A stretch of 64,000 bases of DNA from Streptomyces sp. NBC_00569 (lineage in GTDB: Bacteria > Actinomycetota > Actinomycetes > Streptomycetales > Streptomycetaceae). The position numbers were made by a program, and so were the translations under genes. The DNA is taken from contig NZ_CP107783.1 in the NCBI RefSeq assembly GCF_036345255.1, positions 1,240,001-1,304,000 on the forward strand, given 5' to 3'. Positions 45,268-54,070 of this stretch are shown in pieces. How positions within the stretch are numbered: the stretch's first letter is position 1; each line of letters starts with the position of its first letter. A model generated the notes under the pieces. The model was given only the letters and a program-made list of their open reading frames with translations. It was not told where the DNA came from and made no database searches.

Positions 45268-47046
45268 ATGCCTACTTCCCGCCGCCCACTCGCCGCCGTG
45301 ACCAGGCACGGTTGGCGGCCTGCCGTGGTCAGCGCGGTGCGCCTGCTCTCCCCGCGCGGCTCACTCGCGCTCCATCGGGCGGACGGGGCACTTCTCTTCG
45401 CCGCGCGCGGCGCCTTGGCGATGGCGCTGGTGGCACTGCCGGTGGCGTTCGCGGGTCGGCCCGACCTCTCCGTGTACGCCATGCTGGGCGCCTTCACGAC
45501 GACGTTCGGGCGCAACCTGCCCTACCCGCGCCGCTCTCGCGTGCTCGCGATGGTGGCGGTGGCGATGACGGCGTTGGTGGGCTGCGGGTCCGCTCTCGCC
45601 GCCTGGGTCCGTCCGGGAGCCGGGGGCTGGGGCGCCGCCGCTGTGGTCACGGCGACGGCGGTGGTCGCCGGGCTGGCGAAGCTGACGTGTGACGCGACCC
45701 GGTTGAGCGGGCTCGGCGCGGTGCTCCTGCTGTTCTCCTTCGCGGTGGCGGCCAACGGCTCACCCACCACCGCCGACGTTCTCCCGCAGACCGGGCTCAC
45801 CGCGGCCGGGGCCACGGTCGCCTGGGTACTCGGAGTGTCCGGCTGGCTGACGCACCCGGACCGGCCGCAGAGATTCGCCGTCGCCAGGGCACTACGGGAG
45901 CTCGCCGGACTGCTCACCGAGCCCGGAGGACCGGGCCCGGACGTACAGCAGGCGCGACACCGCACGACCGTCGCGGTGCTCCAGGCGTACCACTCCCTCG
46001 GTGTCGCGCCTCCCACGCAGACGGACCGGGCAGGCCGGGAGGGAATCTTCGTACGCCTCACCGACCTGTCCTGGTCGCTGCTGATCAACTCGGCGCGCCG
46101 GCCGCCGGCCGACCCCGCCGCGACGGCGGATCAACTGCTCCGACAGGCTGATGTCCTCACCGAGCGGCGCCGCCGGCCGCCGGCACTCCTGCCCGGGCTG
46201 CCCCTCGCGTCTCCGGCGGCGCAGGACGGCGTGGACGCGCCCATGACTCCTGTGGCCCCCGCCACCGGACCGGGCCAACCTGTCACCTGGCGCGCCACCG
46301 AACTCCTGATGGGACGACGCGCCGGCGGCCCCGAACACCGCGCCGTCCTCGCCGTTCCCGCGGTGCGGATGGTCCTGGGCACCGGGATCGCGGGCGGGCT
46401 GGCCGTGGCCGGAGGACTCGAGCACAGCTACTGGGCGTCGATCTCCGCCGCCGCCGTACTGCACTCCGTCAACCTGCGCACCACGGCCCAGCGCGCCGTC
46501 CAGCGCACCCTCGGCACGGTCGTCGGCCTGCTCCTCGCCCTGGGCGTGTTGGCCACGGACCCCGAGCCGGTGGCGCTGGCCTGCGTCATCGTGCTCCTCG
46601 AATTCCTCCTCGAGTACTTCGTCCCGCGCAACTACGGCCTCGGCGTCGTCTTCCTCACCCCGCTGGCCCTCCTGATGAGCGACCTGGCCTCGCCCGCCCC
46701 CGCCGGGCAACTCGTCGCCGACCGCGTGCTGGGCAGCGTGCTCGGCATCGTCGTCGGGCTCGCCTGCGCGCTTGTGGTCGTCCACGACCGTGCCGCGCTG
46801 CGCGTCGAGCGTGCGCTGGCCGCCTGCACGCGGGCATCCGATCACGCGGAACGGTCGCTGGCCGAAGGCTCGGGACCCCAGTTCCCGGAGGTGCAGGTCC
46901 AACTGGTGCTCGCAGTGGTCGAGTTGCGTGATGCCGACGACGCCGCCGCGGGCGAAGTCTGGCCGGCAGGGATCGATCCCGCCGAACTCGCCGCCGCCGA
47001 GCAGCGTGCCTACCTCCTGCTGGAGCGCCTCCACCACCAGCGCTGA
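45268..47046 (+). CDS. FUSC-family membrane transporter
   Basis: 592 aa. Two membrane blocks (~40-205 and ~370-515, each about five segments) are separated by a soluble region, as in FUSC/aromatic-acid-exporter-like proteins. Markers include MLGAFTTTFGRNLPYPRR, EHSYWASISAAAVLHSVN, RAVQRTLGTVVGLLLALGV and VLEYFVPRNYGLGVVFLT-like segments. ATG 45268 lacks a ribosome site; TATATA (45256-45261) ends 6 nt upstream, so the transcript is likely leaderless. The substrate is unknown; the family exports aromatic acids and related compounds. Confidence 0.88.
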   Translation: MPTSRRPLAAVTRHGWRPAVVSAVRLLSPRGSLALHRADGALLFAARGALAMALVALPVAFAGRPDLSVYAMLGAFTTTFGRNLPYPRRSRVLAMVAVAMTALVGCGSALAAWVRPGAGGWGAAAVVTATAVVAGLAKLTCDATRLSGLGAVLLLFSFAVAANGSPTTADVLPQTGLTAAGATVAWVLGVSGWLTHPDRPQRFAVARALRELAGLLTEPGGPGPDVQQARHRTTVAVLQAYHSLGVAPPTQTDRAGREGIFVRLTDLSWSLLINSARRPPADPAATADQLLRQADVLTERRRRPPALLPGLPLASPAAQDGVDAPMTPVAPATGPGQPVTWRATELLMGRRAGGPEHRAVLAVPAVRMVLGTGIAGGLAVAGGLEHSYWASISAAAVLHSVNLRTTAQRAVQRTLGTVVGLLLALGVLATDPEPVALACVIVLLEFLLEYFVPRNYGLGVVFLTPLALLMSDLASPAPAGQLVADRVLGSVLGIVVGLACALVVVHDRAALRVERALAACTRASDHAERSLAEGSGPQFPEVQVQLVLAVVELRDADDAAAGEVWPAGIDPAELAAAEQRAYLLLERLHHQR

Positions 47047-47097
47047 CGACCGGCGTCCGACGCGCGCGAGACTCCGGGCCCGGGCTAGCGTGGTGTG

Positions 47098-47496
47098 ATG
47101 CGCCACGAGGTGTCCGACGCCCACACCGCGAGGGCGGTGGGAAGCGGTGACCTGCCCGTTCTCGCCACCCCGTGGCTGATCGCGTGGATGGAGGCGGCCA
47201 CCGTACGGGCCGCCGCTCCCTTCACGACGCCGGGCCGGACGACGGTCGGAACCGGTGTGCGCATCAAGCACCTTCGTGCCACACGGGTGGGTGCCTGGGT
47301 CGACGTCCTCGCGGAACCGCCCGCAGAGGCTGAGGGCCGACGGCTCACCTTCCTCGTACGGGCCGTGGACTGTACGGGCGAGCTGGTCGCGACGGGCGAG
47401 ATCGACCGGGCGATCGTCGAACGGCAACGTTTCCTCGCCCAGGCGTCCGCCCGGGGCTCCGGGATCGATCAGGGTGGGCGTGGGGGCCTTCCCTGA
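47098..47496 (+). CDS. Hotdog-fold thioesterase (FlK-like)
   Basis: A 132-aa protein of the fluoroacetyl-CoA-thioesterase-like hotdog group. The active-site pattern is present: ATPWLIAWMEAATVRA (Glu in MEAA), TTVGTGVRIKHLRA (Thr and His) and a terminal strand VATGEIDRAIVERQRFL. TAGCGT (47086-47091) ends 6 nt before ATG 47098, so it is probably leaderless. Members hydrolyse short acyl-CoAs; fluoroacetyl-CoA specificity cannot be claimed. Confidence 0.8.
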   Translation: MRHEVSDAHTARAVGSGDLPVLATPWLIAWMEAATVRAAAPFTTPGRTTVGTGVRIKHLRATRVGAWVDVLAEPPAEAEGRRLTFLVRAVDCTGELVATGEIDRAIVERQRFLAQASARGSGIDQGGRGGLP

Positions 47497-47531
47497 TGGA
47501 AGTGCTCGGCGCCGACGGCAGGATCGACGTC

Positions 47532-47639
47532 ATGACATTCCTCTCGCGACGTTCCCTGTTGGCAGGCAGTGCGGCGGCGGGCGCGATGCCGGCCGGCACG
47601 GGACATGCCGTCGCACATACGCCGTCGGGCCCGGCCTGA
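47532..47639 (+). pseudogene. Truncated twin-arginine signal peptide ORF
   Basis: A 35-codon frame starting MTFLSRRSLLAGSAAAGAM has a clear Tat motif (SRRSLLAG) and hydrophobic region, but stops 17 residues after it. No mature domain follows; a short in-frame-shifted tail (MTERVVSVLTS) lies before 47695. It is probably the stub of a deleted exported enzyme. An in-frame ATG at 47495 overlaps the thioesterase stop. Confidence 0.45.
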
Positions 47640-47695
47640 TCGGACACACGCGCCAGGACATGACCGAGCGGGTCGTTTCCGTCCTCACCTCCTGA

Positions 47696-48274
47696 CTATC
47701 GGCGGACCTTGTAGCGGAGGTGCAGTACGCGGTCGCCCTGGATCACCACGTGGGGATCCTCGAGGAGATGCTGGGCGTCGACGGGGCCGAAGTACCGTTT
47801 GCCGGAGCCGAAGACGACGGGCACGACGTCCATGGCCACCTCGTCCACCACGCCCAGGGCGAGCGCCTGCCCGCCCACCTCGCCGGCGGCCACGGCGACG
47901 GTGCGGTCCCCCGCGAGCTCCTTGGCCTTGGCGACTGCCTGCGCCACGTCGTCCACGAAGTAGTACGCCGCCTCGGGGTGCCAGCCCTCGGGCCTCGGCC
48001 GGTGGGACACCACGACCACGTGCTCCCCCGCCGGCGGTGCCCCCTCCCAGCCGTTGGTGATGTCGAACAGGTGCCGCCCGATCACCATCGCCCCGATGGC
48101 CGCCCACATCGGCCGGACGTACTCGGCCGAGACCTGGGACACCGACACCTTGTCGTTCACGCCGATCTCGGCGTCGCCGTTCGCGTACCAGTCGAAAAGG
48201 GGGCCGACCTGATCCTCCGGGTCGGCGATGAAGCCGTCCACGGAAACGACGTTGTGCATCACTACGGTGCCCAT
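47696..48274 (-). CDS. Dihydrofolate reductase-like/RibD C-terminal domain protein
   Basis: A 192-aa single-domain reductase of the RibD_C/DHFR superfamily: MHNVVSVDGFIADPEDQVG at the N-terminus, GAMVIGRHLFDITNGWEG, HVVVVSHRPRPEGW, and the NADPH-binding VAAGEVGGQALALGVVDEV. GGGAG precedes ATG 48274 by 5 nt. These stand-alone proteins are common in actinomycetes; the substrate is unknown. Confidence 0.85.
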   Translation of the reverse strand: MGTVVMHNVVSVDGFIADPEDQVGPLFDWYANGDAEIGVNDKVSVSQVSAEYVRPMWAAIGAMVIGRHLFDITNGWEGAPPAGEHVVVVSHRPRPEGWHPEAAYYFVDDVAQAVAKAKELAGDRTVAVAAGEVGGQALALGVVDEVAMDVVPVVFGSGKRYFGPVDAQHLLEDPHVVIQGDRVLHLRYKVRR

Positions 48275-48426
48275 CACTTCTCCCAGGGATTGCGACCTGT
48301 GCCGCGGGGGCTTCCGGCCTTCGTACATACATAGACCGCGCACTCCCCTGGGACTCATCGCCCGGCGGTGAGGTACGCCGGGGCGGGCGCACCGTCCGCG
48401 TACCTCGCCGCCGGGAGCCACGGGTC

Positions 48427-49929
48427 TCAGTCCCTTTCGACGTCGATGTTGGTCAGCCGGGCGTAGCGCTGCGGGTCGCGGCTCCGGATGCGCAGAGCGA
48501 TGCAGATGCCTGCCGCGAGGACCACGGGCAGGGGTGCCAGGAGGACGGCGTTCACCGTCCCGGAGGCGCCCGTCAGAAGGTCGAAGTGGAGCACCGCCAG
48601 GACGGTGAGGAGCGCGAGACCGGCGAACGCGATCAGCGGGGACCAGACCACCCGGGCGGCCGACATGCCCCGTCGGTCCCGGCGGAAGAAGGCCCACACG
48701 GCGAGGGCCGCGAGGGCCTGCATGACCATGATGCCGAGGACGGCGATGCTGTTGGTCCAGATCAGGACCTGGGAGAACGGGTCGGCGGCCAGCACCGCGC
48801 CGACGACGATCACCAGGAGGTTGAAGACGGTCTGCGCGCTCACCGCGATGCCCGGAGAGCCGTGCCGGGCGGAGACGACGCCCAGTCGACGCGGCAGTAG
48901 TCCTTCGCGTCCGAGGGCGTACAGGTAGCGCGCGGCGGCGTTGTGGAAGGCGAGGGTGGCCGCGAAGGCGCTCACGATGACGAGGGCGTGCATGGTGTCG
49001 GCCAGCCAGGCACCCACGTACAACTCGCCTGCCTTGAAGGTGAGTTCGGGGCCGGCCGCGGCGCGGGCCATGGCGACCGCCTTGTCCGTGCCGAACGCGC
49101 CCATGATGAGCCAGGCGCCGACGGAGTAGAACAGGGCGAGGAACCCGATGGCGATGAAGGTGGCACGCGGGACGGTGCGGCTGGGTTCGCGTGCCTCCTC
49201 CGCGTAGATGGCGGTGGCCTCGAAGCCCGTGAAGGCACCGATCACGATGACGAACATGCCCGCGATCCCGCCGGTGGCGAGCGTGCTCGGGTCGAAGGAG
49301 TGCGCGTCGAGCGCTGCCGTGCCCCGGTGGCCGAGGATGCCGCCGTCCATGATGAGCAGGGTCAGCACCTCGAGGATCAATGCGACGCCGAGGACCTTGG
49401 CGCTGAGGGTCACTCGGAGCCAGCCGAGCACGCCGACGGCGAGGACGCAGATCCCGGAGAGCACCCACCAGGGGATGTCGGCTCCGGTCGCGTCGTGCAC
49501 CGACCCGGCCGCGAAGTAGCCGAAGGCCGCCGCGACTCCGGGGGTGATGAGGTTGTACGACACGACGGCGACGTAGGCGATACCGACGCCGAGGGTGCGG
49601 CCGAGGCCGCGGGCCACGTAGGCGTAGAAGGCTCCGGCGTTGCGGACGTACAGGCTCATGGCCGTGAAGCCCGCGGCGAAGAGGACGAGCAACGCTCCTG
49701 AGATCAGGTAGCCGAGCGGGGCGCCGGGGCCGCCGATGGCGATGGCGACGGGCGCCACGCCGGCGAGCACGGTGAGCGGCGCGGCGGCTGCCACGACGAA
49801 GAAGACGAGGTCGAAGGTGCCGATCTGTCCGGAGGAGAGACCTCCGTCGGCGCCCCGCCCGGCCTCGCCGGGTTCGGGTCTGCCGGCGGCTGCTGCGGCG
49901 GGTTCGGCGGTGGACTGCTGGATGCTCAT
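48427..49929 (-). CDS. APC-family amino acid/amine permease
   Basis: 500 aa with 12 predicted membrane helices. The N-terminal loop GTFDLVFFVVAAAAPLTVL and the TGFEATAIYAEEAREPSRTVPRA sequence (FEA...EEA.EP...P.A) are hallmarks of APC superfamily permeases. Its ATG overlaps the amidohydrolase stop by 4 bp, so import and hydrolysis of the same compound is a reasonable inference. Confidence 0.88.
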   Translation of the reverse strand: MSIQQSTAEPAAAAAGRPEPGEAGRGADGGLSSGQIGTFDLVFFVVAAAAPLTVLAGVAPVAIAIGGPGAPLGYLISGALLVLFAAGFTAMSLYVRNAGAFYAYVARGLGRTLGVGIAYVAVVSYNLITPGVAAAFGYFAAGSVHDATGADIPWWVLSGICVLAVGVLGWLRVTLSAKVLGVALILEVLTLLIMDGGILGHRGTAALDAHSFDPSTLATGGIAGMFVIVIGAFTGFEATAIYAEEAREPSRTVPRATFIAIGFLALFYSVGAWLIMGAFGTDKAVAMARAAAGPELTFKAGELYVGAWLADTMHALVIVSAFAATLAFHNAAARYLYALGREGLLPRRLGVVSARHGSPGIAVSAQTVFNLLVIVVGAVLAADPFSQVLIWTNSIAVLGIMVMQALAALAVWAFFRRDRRGMSAARVVWSPLIAFAGLALLTVLAVLHFDLLTGASGTVNAVLLAPLPVVLAAGICIALRIRSRDPQRYARLTNIDVERD

Positions 49930-51242
49930 CGCTCCCCCTGAAGGGCAGAGGCGTCGCCGCCCGTTACGGAAATGGCGGCGAAGTCGGGGTAGTCGGTCTC
50001 GGGTGCGGGTCCCACGACCCGTCCGCCGTGCAGGACCAAGAGGCGTCGGGGGTGGGCCGCGACCGCTTCCGGTACGCCGCCCGCCGCGATCACGACGAGG
50101 TCCGCGCGGCAGCCGGGGGCGAGGCCGTAGTCGGTGAGGCCGAGTGCCGCGGCAGCCTCGTCGGTGATCATCGAGGCCGCGTGGCGCAGTTCCGCGTCGC
50201 TCATCAGGTCACCCTGGAGGCCGATGACGGTGGCGCGTTCGAGCATGTCGGCGGTGCCGTAGGGCCACCAGGTGTCACGGATGTTGTCCGAGCCGGCGAA
50301 GACGCGCACGCCGTGGTCGCGCAGGCGCAGCACGGGCGGCATGGAGTGGCGGGGACCGTTGGTCATGATCGCCACTCCGGCCGTGGCCAGGGCGGTGGCG
50401 GTGCGGTCGAGTTCCGTGGCGTCGACGTCTCCGAGGGCGTAGGCGTGGCTGACGGTGACGGTGCCGTTGAGGCCGAGAGCGGCCGTGCGCTGCGCGATGT
50501 CCCGTAGCTGCCGGGTGCCGGTCACGCCTCCGTCGTGCAGGTGGATGTCGATACCCGCGCCATGGCGCTCGGCCAGGCCGAAGACGATGTCGAGCTGGCC
50601 GTCCACGTCTGCGTCGAAGCCCGCCGGATCGAGGCCGCCGATCAGGTCGGCGCCCTCCGAGAGTGCGGCGTCGAGGAGGTCGGCGACGCCGGGCGCGGTG
50701 ACCACGCCGCTCTGCGGGAACGCGACGATCTGGATCCCCAGCCGGTCGCGGAACTTCTCCCGCACCTCGGCCAGCGCGTGCAGGCCGTCCAGGCGCACGT
50801 CCGGGTCGATGTCGACGTGCGACCGCACATGGCCGGTACCGAGGGACACCATGCGGTGCGCAAGGGCCGTGGCCCGGTCGGCCACGGGTACGCCGGCGGA
50901 GGCGCGCAGGGCCCGTTCCTTCGCGATGTGTTCGCGCAGCGTGGCCGAGGTGAGGTGCGGCTGCCAGGGCGCGCCGAGCAGTGTCTTGTCCAGGTGGGCG
51001 TGTCCGTCGACGAGCGCCGGCAGGACGAGAGCGCCCCCGAGGTCGATGCCGCCGGGGCCGGCGGCGGGCCCTCGGCCGGTGTCGGGCCGGTCGGCCCTGT
51101 CGGCCTTGTCGGGCTGGTCGACCAAAGCCGTGACCCGGCCGTCCGCGAGGTGGATGTCGGCACGTCGGCCGTCGGGCAGCGTGGCGTTCCTGAGGACCTC
51201 GGGGGCGAGCGGGATCGACGGGGTGTCGGCGGGATGCGACAC
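49926..51242 (-). CDS. Cytosine deaminase-like amidohydrolase
   Basis: A 438-aa metal-dependent amidohydrolase of the CodA/AtzC subgroup. Metal-ligand and active-site motifs are LVDGHAHLDKTLLG, VRSHVDIDP, DIHLHDGG (His-x-His and the proton-shuttle region), VSHAYALGD and RVFAGSDNIRDTWWPYG (Asp). It would deaminate a cytosine-like ring or hydrolyse a ring amide or amine. GTG 51242 has GGAGG 5 nt upstream. It is the first gene of a two-gene operon with the APC permease and is divergent from a GntR regulator. Confidence 0.85.
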   Translation of the reverse strand: MSHPADTPSIPLAPEVLRNATLPDGRRADIHLADGRVTALVDQPDKADRADRPDTGRGPAAGPGGIDLGGALVLPALVDGHAHLDKTLLGAPWQPHLTSATLREHIAKERALRASAGVPVADRATALAHRMVSLGTGHVRSHVDIDPDVRLDGLHALAEVREKFRDRLGIQIVAFPQSGVVTAPGVADLLDAALSEGADLIGGLDPAGFDADVDGQLDIVFGLAERHGAGIDIHLHDGGVTGTRQLRDIAQRTAALGLNGTVTVSHAYALGDVDATELDRTATALATAGVAIMTNGPRHSMPPVLRLRDHGVRVFAGSDNIRDTWWPYGTADMLERATVIGLQGDLMSDAELRHAASMITDEAAAALGLTDYGLAPGCRADLVVIAAGGVPEAVAAHPRRLLVLHGGRVVGPAPETDYPDFAAISVTGGDASALQGER

Positions 51243-51341
51243 GACTTCCTCCAACTGTTCGTTCGGTGCCCGGCACGACTGACCAGCCGGTGGCGAATCC
51301 GGCGGAACGCTGCTGGTGAGCGGCGGGCACCGACAAGCTAA

Positions 51342-51360
51342 CTGGTATACCAAATACCAG
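51342..51360. promoter_or_regulatory. GntR/FCD-type operator between the deaminase and its regulator
   Basis: CTGGTATACCAAATACCAG contains the palindrome TGGTATACCA and a wider inverted repeat CTGGTAT/ATACCAG, typical of FadR/FCD-type GntR sites (TGGTNNACCA). It lies 100 bp upstream of the deaminase start and 98 bp upstream of the gntR start. Confidence 0.7.
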
Positions 51361-51458
51361 GCAATGGTCTGTGGGATCTTGTTTTCGCGGTCTGCGATGA
51401 TCAGGAGCACCCCCGGGAGCGGCCACGGCCGCTCCCGCTCGCCACTGGAGAGGACTCG

Positions 51459-52160
51459 ATGACCACCCGCGCTGACCGCCGCCCCACGATCGGTGAGAGC
51501 CACCAGTCCCTGAGAGAACGGGTCTACGTGGAACTCCGCGAGCGGATCATCGAGGGGACGTTCCCGGCCGGCATGCGACTGGTGGAGCGCGAACTGGCGG
51601 ACCAGCTGGGTGTCTCCCGCATCCCCTTGAGGGAAGCCATGCAGCGGCTCGAACGGGAGGGGTTCCTGACCGTGCAGGCCAGGCGCGGCTCCGTGGTCAC
51701 GAACTTCGGCGCGCAGGACGCGACGTACCTCTTCGACGTCCGCGAGAACCTCGAAGGCCTGGCGGCGGGGCTCGCCGCGCGCCACGCCACGAACGCTCAA
51801 CTGCGCACGATGGAACGCCTGTTGGCACGCAGCCGTAAGTCCTCCGACGCGGGGCGGCTGCGCCAGGCCGTGGCCCACAACGCGGACTTCCACCAGCAGA
51901 TCGTCGAGGCGTCGGGCAACCCGCTCCTTCAGGAACTGATGGCGCCCCTCGACGCGCGGCTGCGCCGGCTCTTCCGGCTGACCTCCGAACTCAACGACGG
52001 CGATCCGATGTGCGGGGAGCACGAGCGCCTCTACGAGGCGATCCACGACCGCGACGCGGCCCGCGCGGAGGAGCTGGCCCGCCACCACGTGGCGGGCACC
52101 CGCGACTCGGCGCTGCGCTACTTCTCCGACGCGGCGACGCGGCTCTCCGACGGGAGCTGA
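51459..52160 (+). CDS. GntR-family regulator, FCD domain
   Basis: 233 aa. The winged helix (LRERIIEGTFPAGMRLVERE, LGVSRIPLREAMQRLEREG) and FCD ligand domain with the metal-binding pattern (DVRENLEGLAAGLAARHAT; HNADFHQQIVEASGN; HERLYEAIHDRDAARAEELARHH) are intact. It is divergent from the deaminase/permease operon, with a matching palindrome in between; it is probably the local repressor responding to the deaminase substrate. Confidence 0.9.
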   Translation: MTTRADRRPTIGESHQSLRERVYVELRERIIEGTFPAGMRLVERELADQLGVSRIPLREAMQRLEREGFLTVQARRGSVVTNFGAQDATYLFDVRENLEGLAAGLAARHATNAQLRTMERLLARSRKSSDAGRLRQAVAHNADFHQQIVEASGNPLLQELMAPLDARLRRLFRLTSELNDGDPMCGEHERLYEAIHDRDAARAEELARHHVAGTRDSALRYFSDAATRLSDGS

Positions 52161-52189
52161 GCGGCGGGAGAAGCGGGGACACACGGCCC

Positions 52190-52262
52190 CGGCTCACCAG
52201 TGCCCCGCTCACCCACGCCCGCTCCCGGCTCACCCGCGCCCCGCTCACCCGCTCCCGCCGTC
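52190..52262. repeat. Short CCCCGCTCACCC tandem repeat
   Basis: Just after the gntR stop there are several imperfect copies of CCCCGCTCACCCGCTCCCG-like units. It is probably non-coding slippage sequence. Nothing else was recognised between 52161 and 52244. Confidence 0.5.
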
Positions 52263-52523
52263 CGGGCGGCTCCCGCCGCTCCCTCTACCCCGCCACCCCC
52301 GCTGCTCCCGCCCGAGAAGCAACCCTGTACCCGGTTCCGTCAGGCGGTCCGCCAGGTCCGGGCGTTCGCCGGGGCTTCTCGTCGTGACGGCGTCGCCGAT
52401 CACAGCGAGGACCACGCATACGACGATCCCGGCCTCGGTCACGTCGAGCCCGGGTGTCAGGTCGTCGAGGATGCGCACCCACAGGGCGAGTTCCCGCAAG
52501 CCCCGGACAACGATCAGGGGCAC
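52245..52523 (-). CDS. Small hypothetical protein after the MHS transporter
   Basis: A 92-aa frame starting at GTG 52523, 20 bp after the transporter stop, with AGGAG about 9 nt upstream. It begins MPLIVVRGLRELALWVRIL and has one likely membrane helix (EAGIVVCVVLAVIGDAVTT). The C-terminal 25 residues are Gly/Arg-rich and overlap the repeat tract, so the true end may be non-conserved. Family not recognised. Confidence 0.45.
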   Translation of the reverse strand: MPLIVVRGLRELALWVRILDDLTPGLDVTEAGIVVCVVLAVIGDAVTTRSPGERPDLADRLTEPGTGLLLGREQRGWRGRGSGGSRPDGGSG

Positions 52524-52542
52524 GCCATCCCGCTCCTACGGA

Positions 52543-53904
52543 TCAGCTCTTCGCGGCTCGGCGCTCCTCGGAGTCCCGCGCCGCCTCCGGCTCCGCCTGC
52601 GCCAGAGGCGCCTGCCGGAACGCGGCGAGACAGACCGCGCTGACCAGCGCCATGGCACCGAAGGCAATGGCCACGGGGGTCCATGAATTCCCGGCGGCGC
52701 TGAACAGCCAGGTGGCCGCCGCCGGGGCCAGCGTGCCGATGAGCCCCGCCGTCTGGTAGCTCATGGACAGACCCGTGTAGCGCGCCCGAGGAGCGAACCA
52801 GCCGGATATGAGCGTGCCGATCGAGGCGTACGCGATGGTGCTGGCGAGCATCGGCAGGCACATCGCGAGCCAGAGTCCGGGCACGGAACGAGTGTCGGCG
52901 AGCCAGAACATCGGGAAGGCCACGACGAGGTGCAACAGGATGCCGGTCAGCGTCACGCGGCGCAGCCCCAGGCGGTCGGCGACCAGCGCCGCCAGCGGGG
53001 TGCACACGATGACGACGACGGAGGCGGCGGTGCCGGCACCCGCCACCTGCGAGTCGGTGAAGCCGAGTTCGGTGACGGCGTACGTCGACATGAAGGTGAC
53101 GACCACGTAGTAGCCGCCGACGGTGATGAGGAAGGCGCCCGAGGCGAGCAGCCAGGTCTTCCAGGCGTCGCGGACGACGGCGACGAGCGGCGCAGCCTGC
53201 TTCTCCTCGGCGGCCTCGGCCCGGCGCGCCGCCTCGAACTCGGGCGACTCCTCGATGGAGCTGCGGATCACGAGGCCGACCAGGACCAGGACGGCGGACA
53301 GCAGGAAGGGCAGGCGCCAGGCCCAGCCGACGAGTGCGTCGTGCCCCGCCAGTCCCGCCAGGGCGAAGACGCCGGTGGACATGAAGTAGCCGACCCCGTC
53401 GCCGACTTGAGGGAAGGAGCCGAAGAACGCCCGGCGTCGGGGCGGGGCGTGTTCGACGGCGAAGAGCACGGCGCCGCCCCACTCGCCGCCGACCGCGAGT
53501 GACTGGACCATGCGGATGAGGACGAGCAGGAGCGGCGCGGCGACGCCGATGGAGGCGTAGCCCGGGAGCAGGCCGATACAGAAGGTGGCGCCCCCCATGA
53601 GGGTCATGGACCAGATCAGAGCGCGCTTACGGCCGTAGCGGTCGCCGATGTGCCCGAACACGACCGCGCCGAGCGGGCGTCCGAGGGATCCCACGAAGAG
53701 CGTCGCGAACGACATGAGCGTGCCGAGCGCCCGGTTCATCTCGGGGAAGAACAGCTCGGGGAAGACGAGCGCGGCGGCGGTGGCATAGATGCCGAAGTCG
53801 TACCACTCGACGCTGGTGCCGATCATCGAGGCCCCGGCGACCTTCCACGGCCCGGATCGGCGCCGCGCTCCCGGGTCCGTGGCGCCACCTGCGACTGTGC
53901 TCAT
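52543..53904 (-). CDS. MHS-family MFS transporter (metabolite:H+ symporter)
   Basis: 453 aa with 12 membrane helices and MHS signatures: GTSVEWYDFGIYATAAALVF at the N-terminus, GRPLGAVVFGHIGDRYGRK, the loop MVQSLAVGGEWGGAVLF, and SFPQVGDGVGYFMSTG. MHS proteins import small carboxylates and related metabolites with protons. GGAG is about 8 nt before the ATG. It is divergent from a FadR-type regulator, with an operator in its promoter that recurs before the PLP decarboxylase; joint uptake and decarboxylation of one substrate is likely. Confidence 0.9.
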   Translation of the reverse strand: MSTVAGGATDPGARRRSGPWKVAGASMIGTSVEWYDFGIYATAAALVFPELFFPEMNRALGTLMSFATLFVGSLGRPLGAVVFGHIGDRYGRKRALIWSMTLMGGATFCIGLLPGYASIGVAAPLLLVLIRMVQSLAVGGEWGGAVLFAVEHAPPRRRAFFGSFPQVGDGVGYFMSTGVFALAGLAGHDALVGWAWRLPFLLSAVLVLVGLVIRSSIEESPEFEAARRAEAAEEKQAAPLVAVVRDAWKTWLLASGAFLITVGGYYVVVTFMSTYAVTELGFTDSQVAGAGTAASVVVIVCTPLAALVADRLGLRRVTLTGILLHLVVAFPMFWLADTRSVPGLWLAMCLPMLASTIAYASIGTLISGWFAPRARYTGLSMSYQTAGLIGTLAPAAATWLFSAAGNSWTPVAIAFGAMALVSAVCLAAFRQAPLAQAEPEAARDSEERRAAKS

Positions 53905-53929
53905 GTGCGTACTCCTTCACGGCCAACGA

Positions 53930-53950
53930 TTGGGTTCGCAATGGACCCAA
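53930..53950. promoter_or_regulatory. Operator copy A of the FadR-type regulator
   Basis: TTGGGT-N9-ACCCAA (53930-53950), followed by AAA, is an inverted repeat 26 bp before the MHS transporter start. An equivalent site with the same N9 spacing lies before the decarboxylase gene. A weaker relative (AGGGTTCGCG...GTCCAATA, about 53992-54014) overlaps the regulator promoter. Confidence 0.7.
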
Positions 53951-54070
53951 AAACGTGGGGGCGACGCTAAGGCGCTCATCAGGGGCTGTCAATAGGGTTC
54001 GCGTCAAGTCCAATATCATGGCCATCCGGGGCATGACGGGACGCGCGTGACCCGCGAGCTGGGAGGGCCC

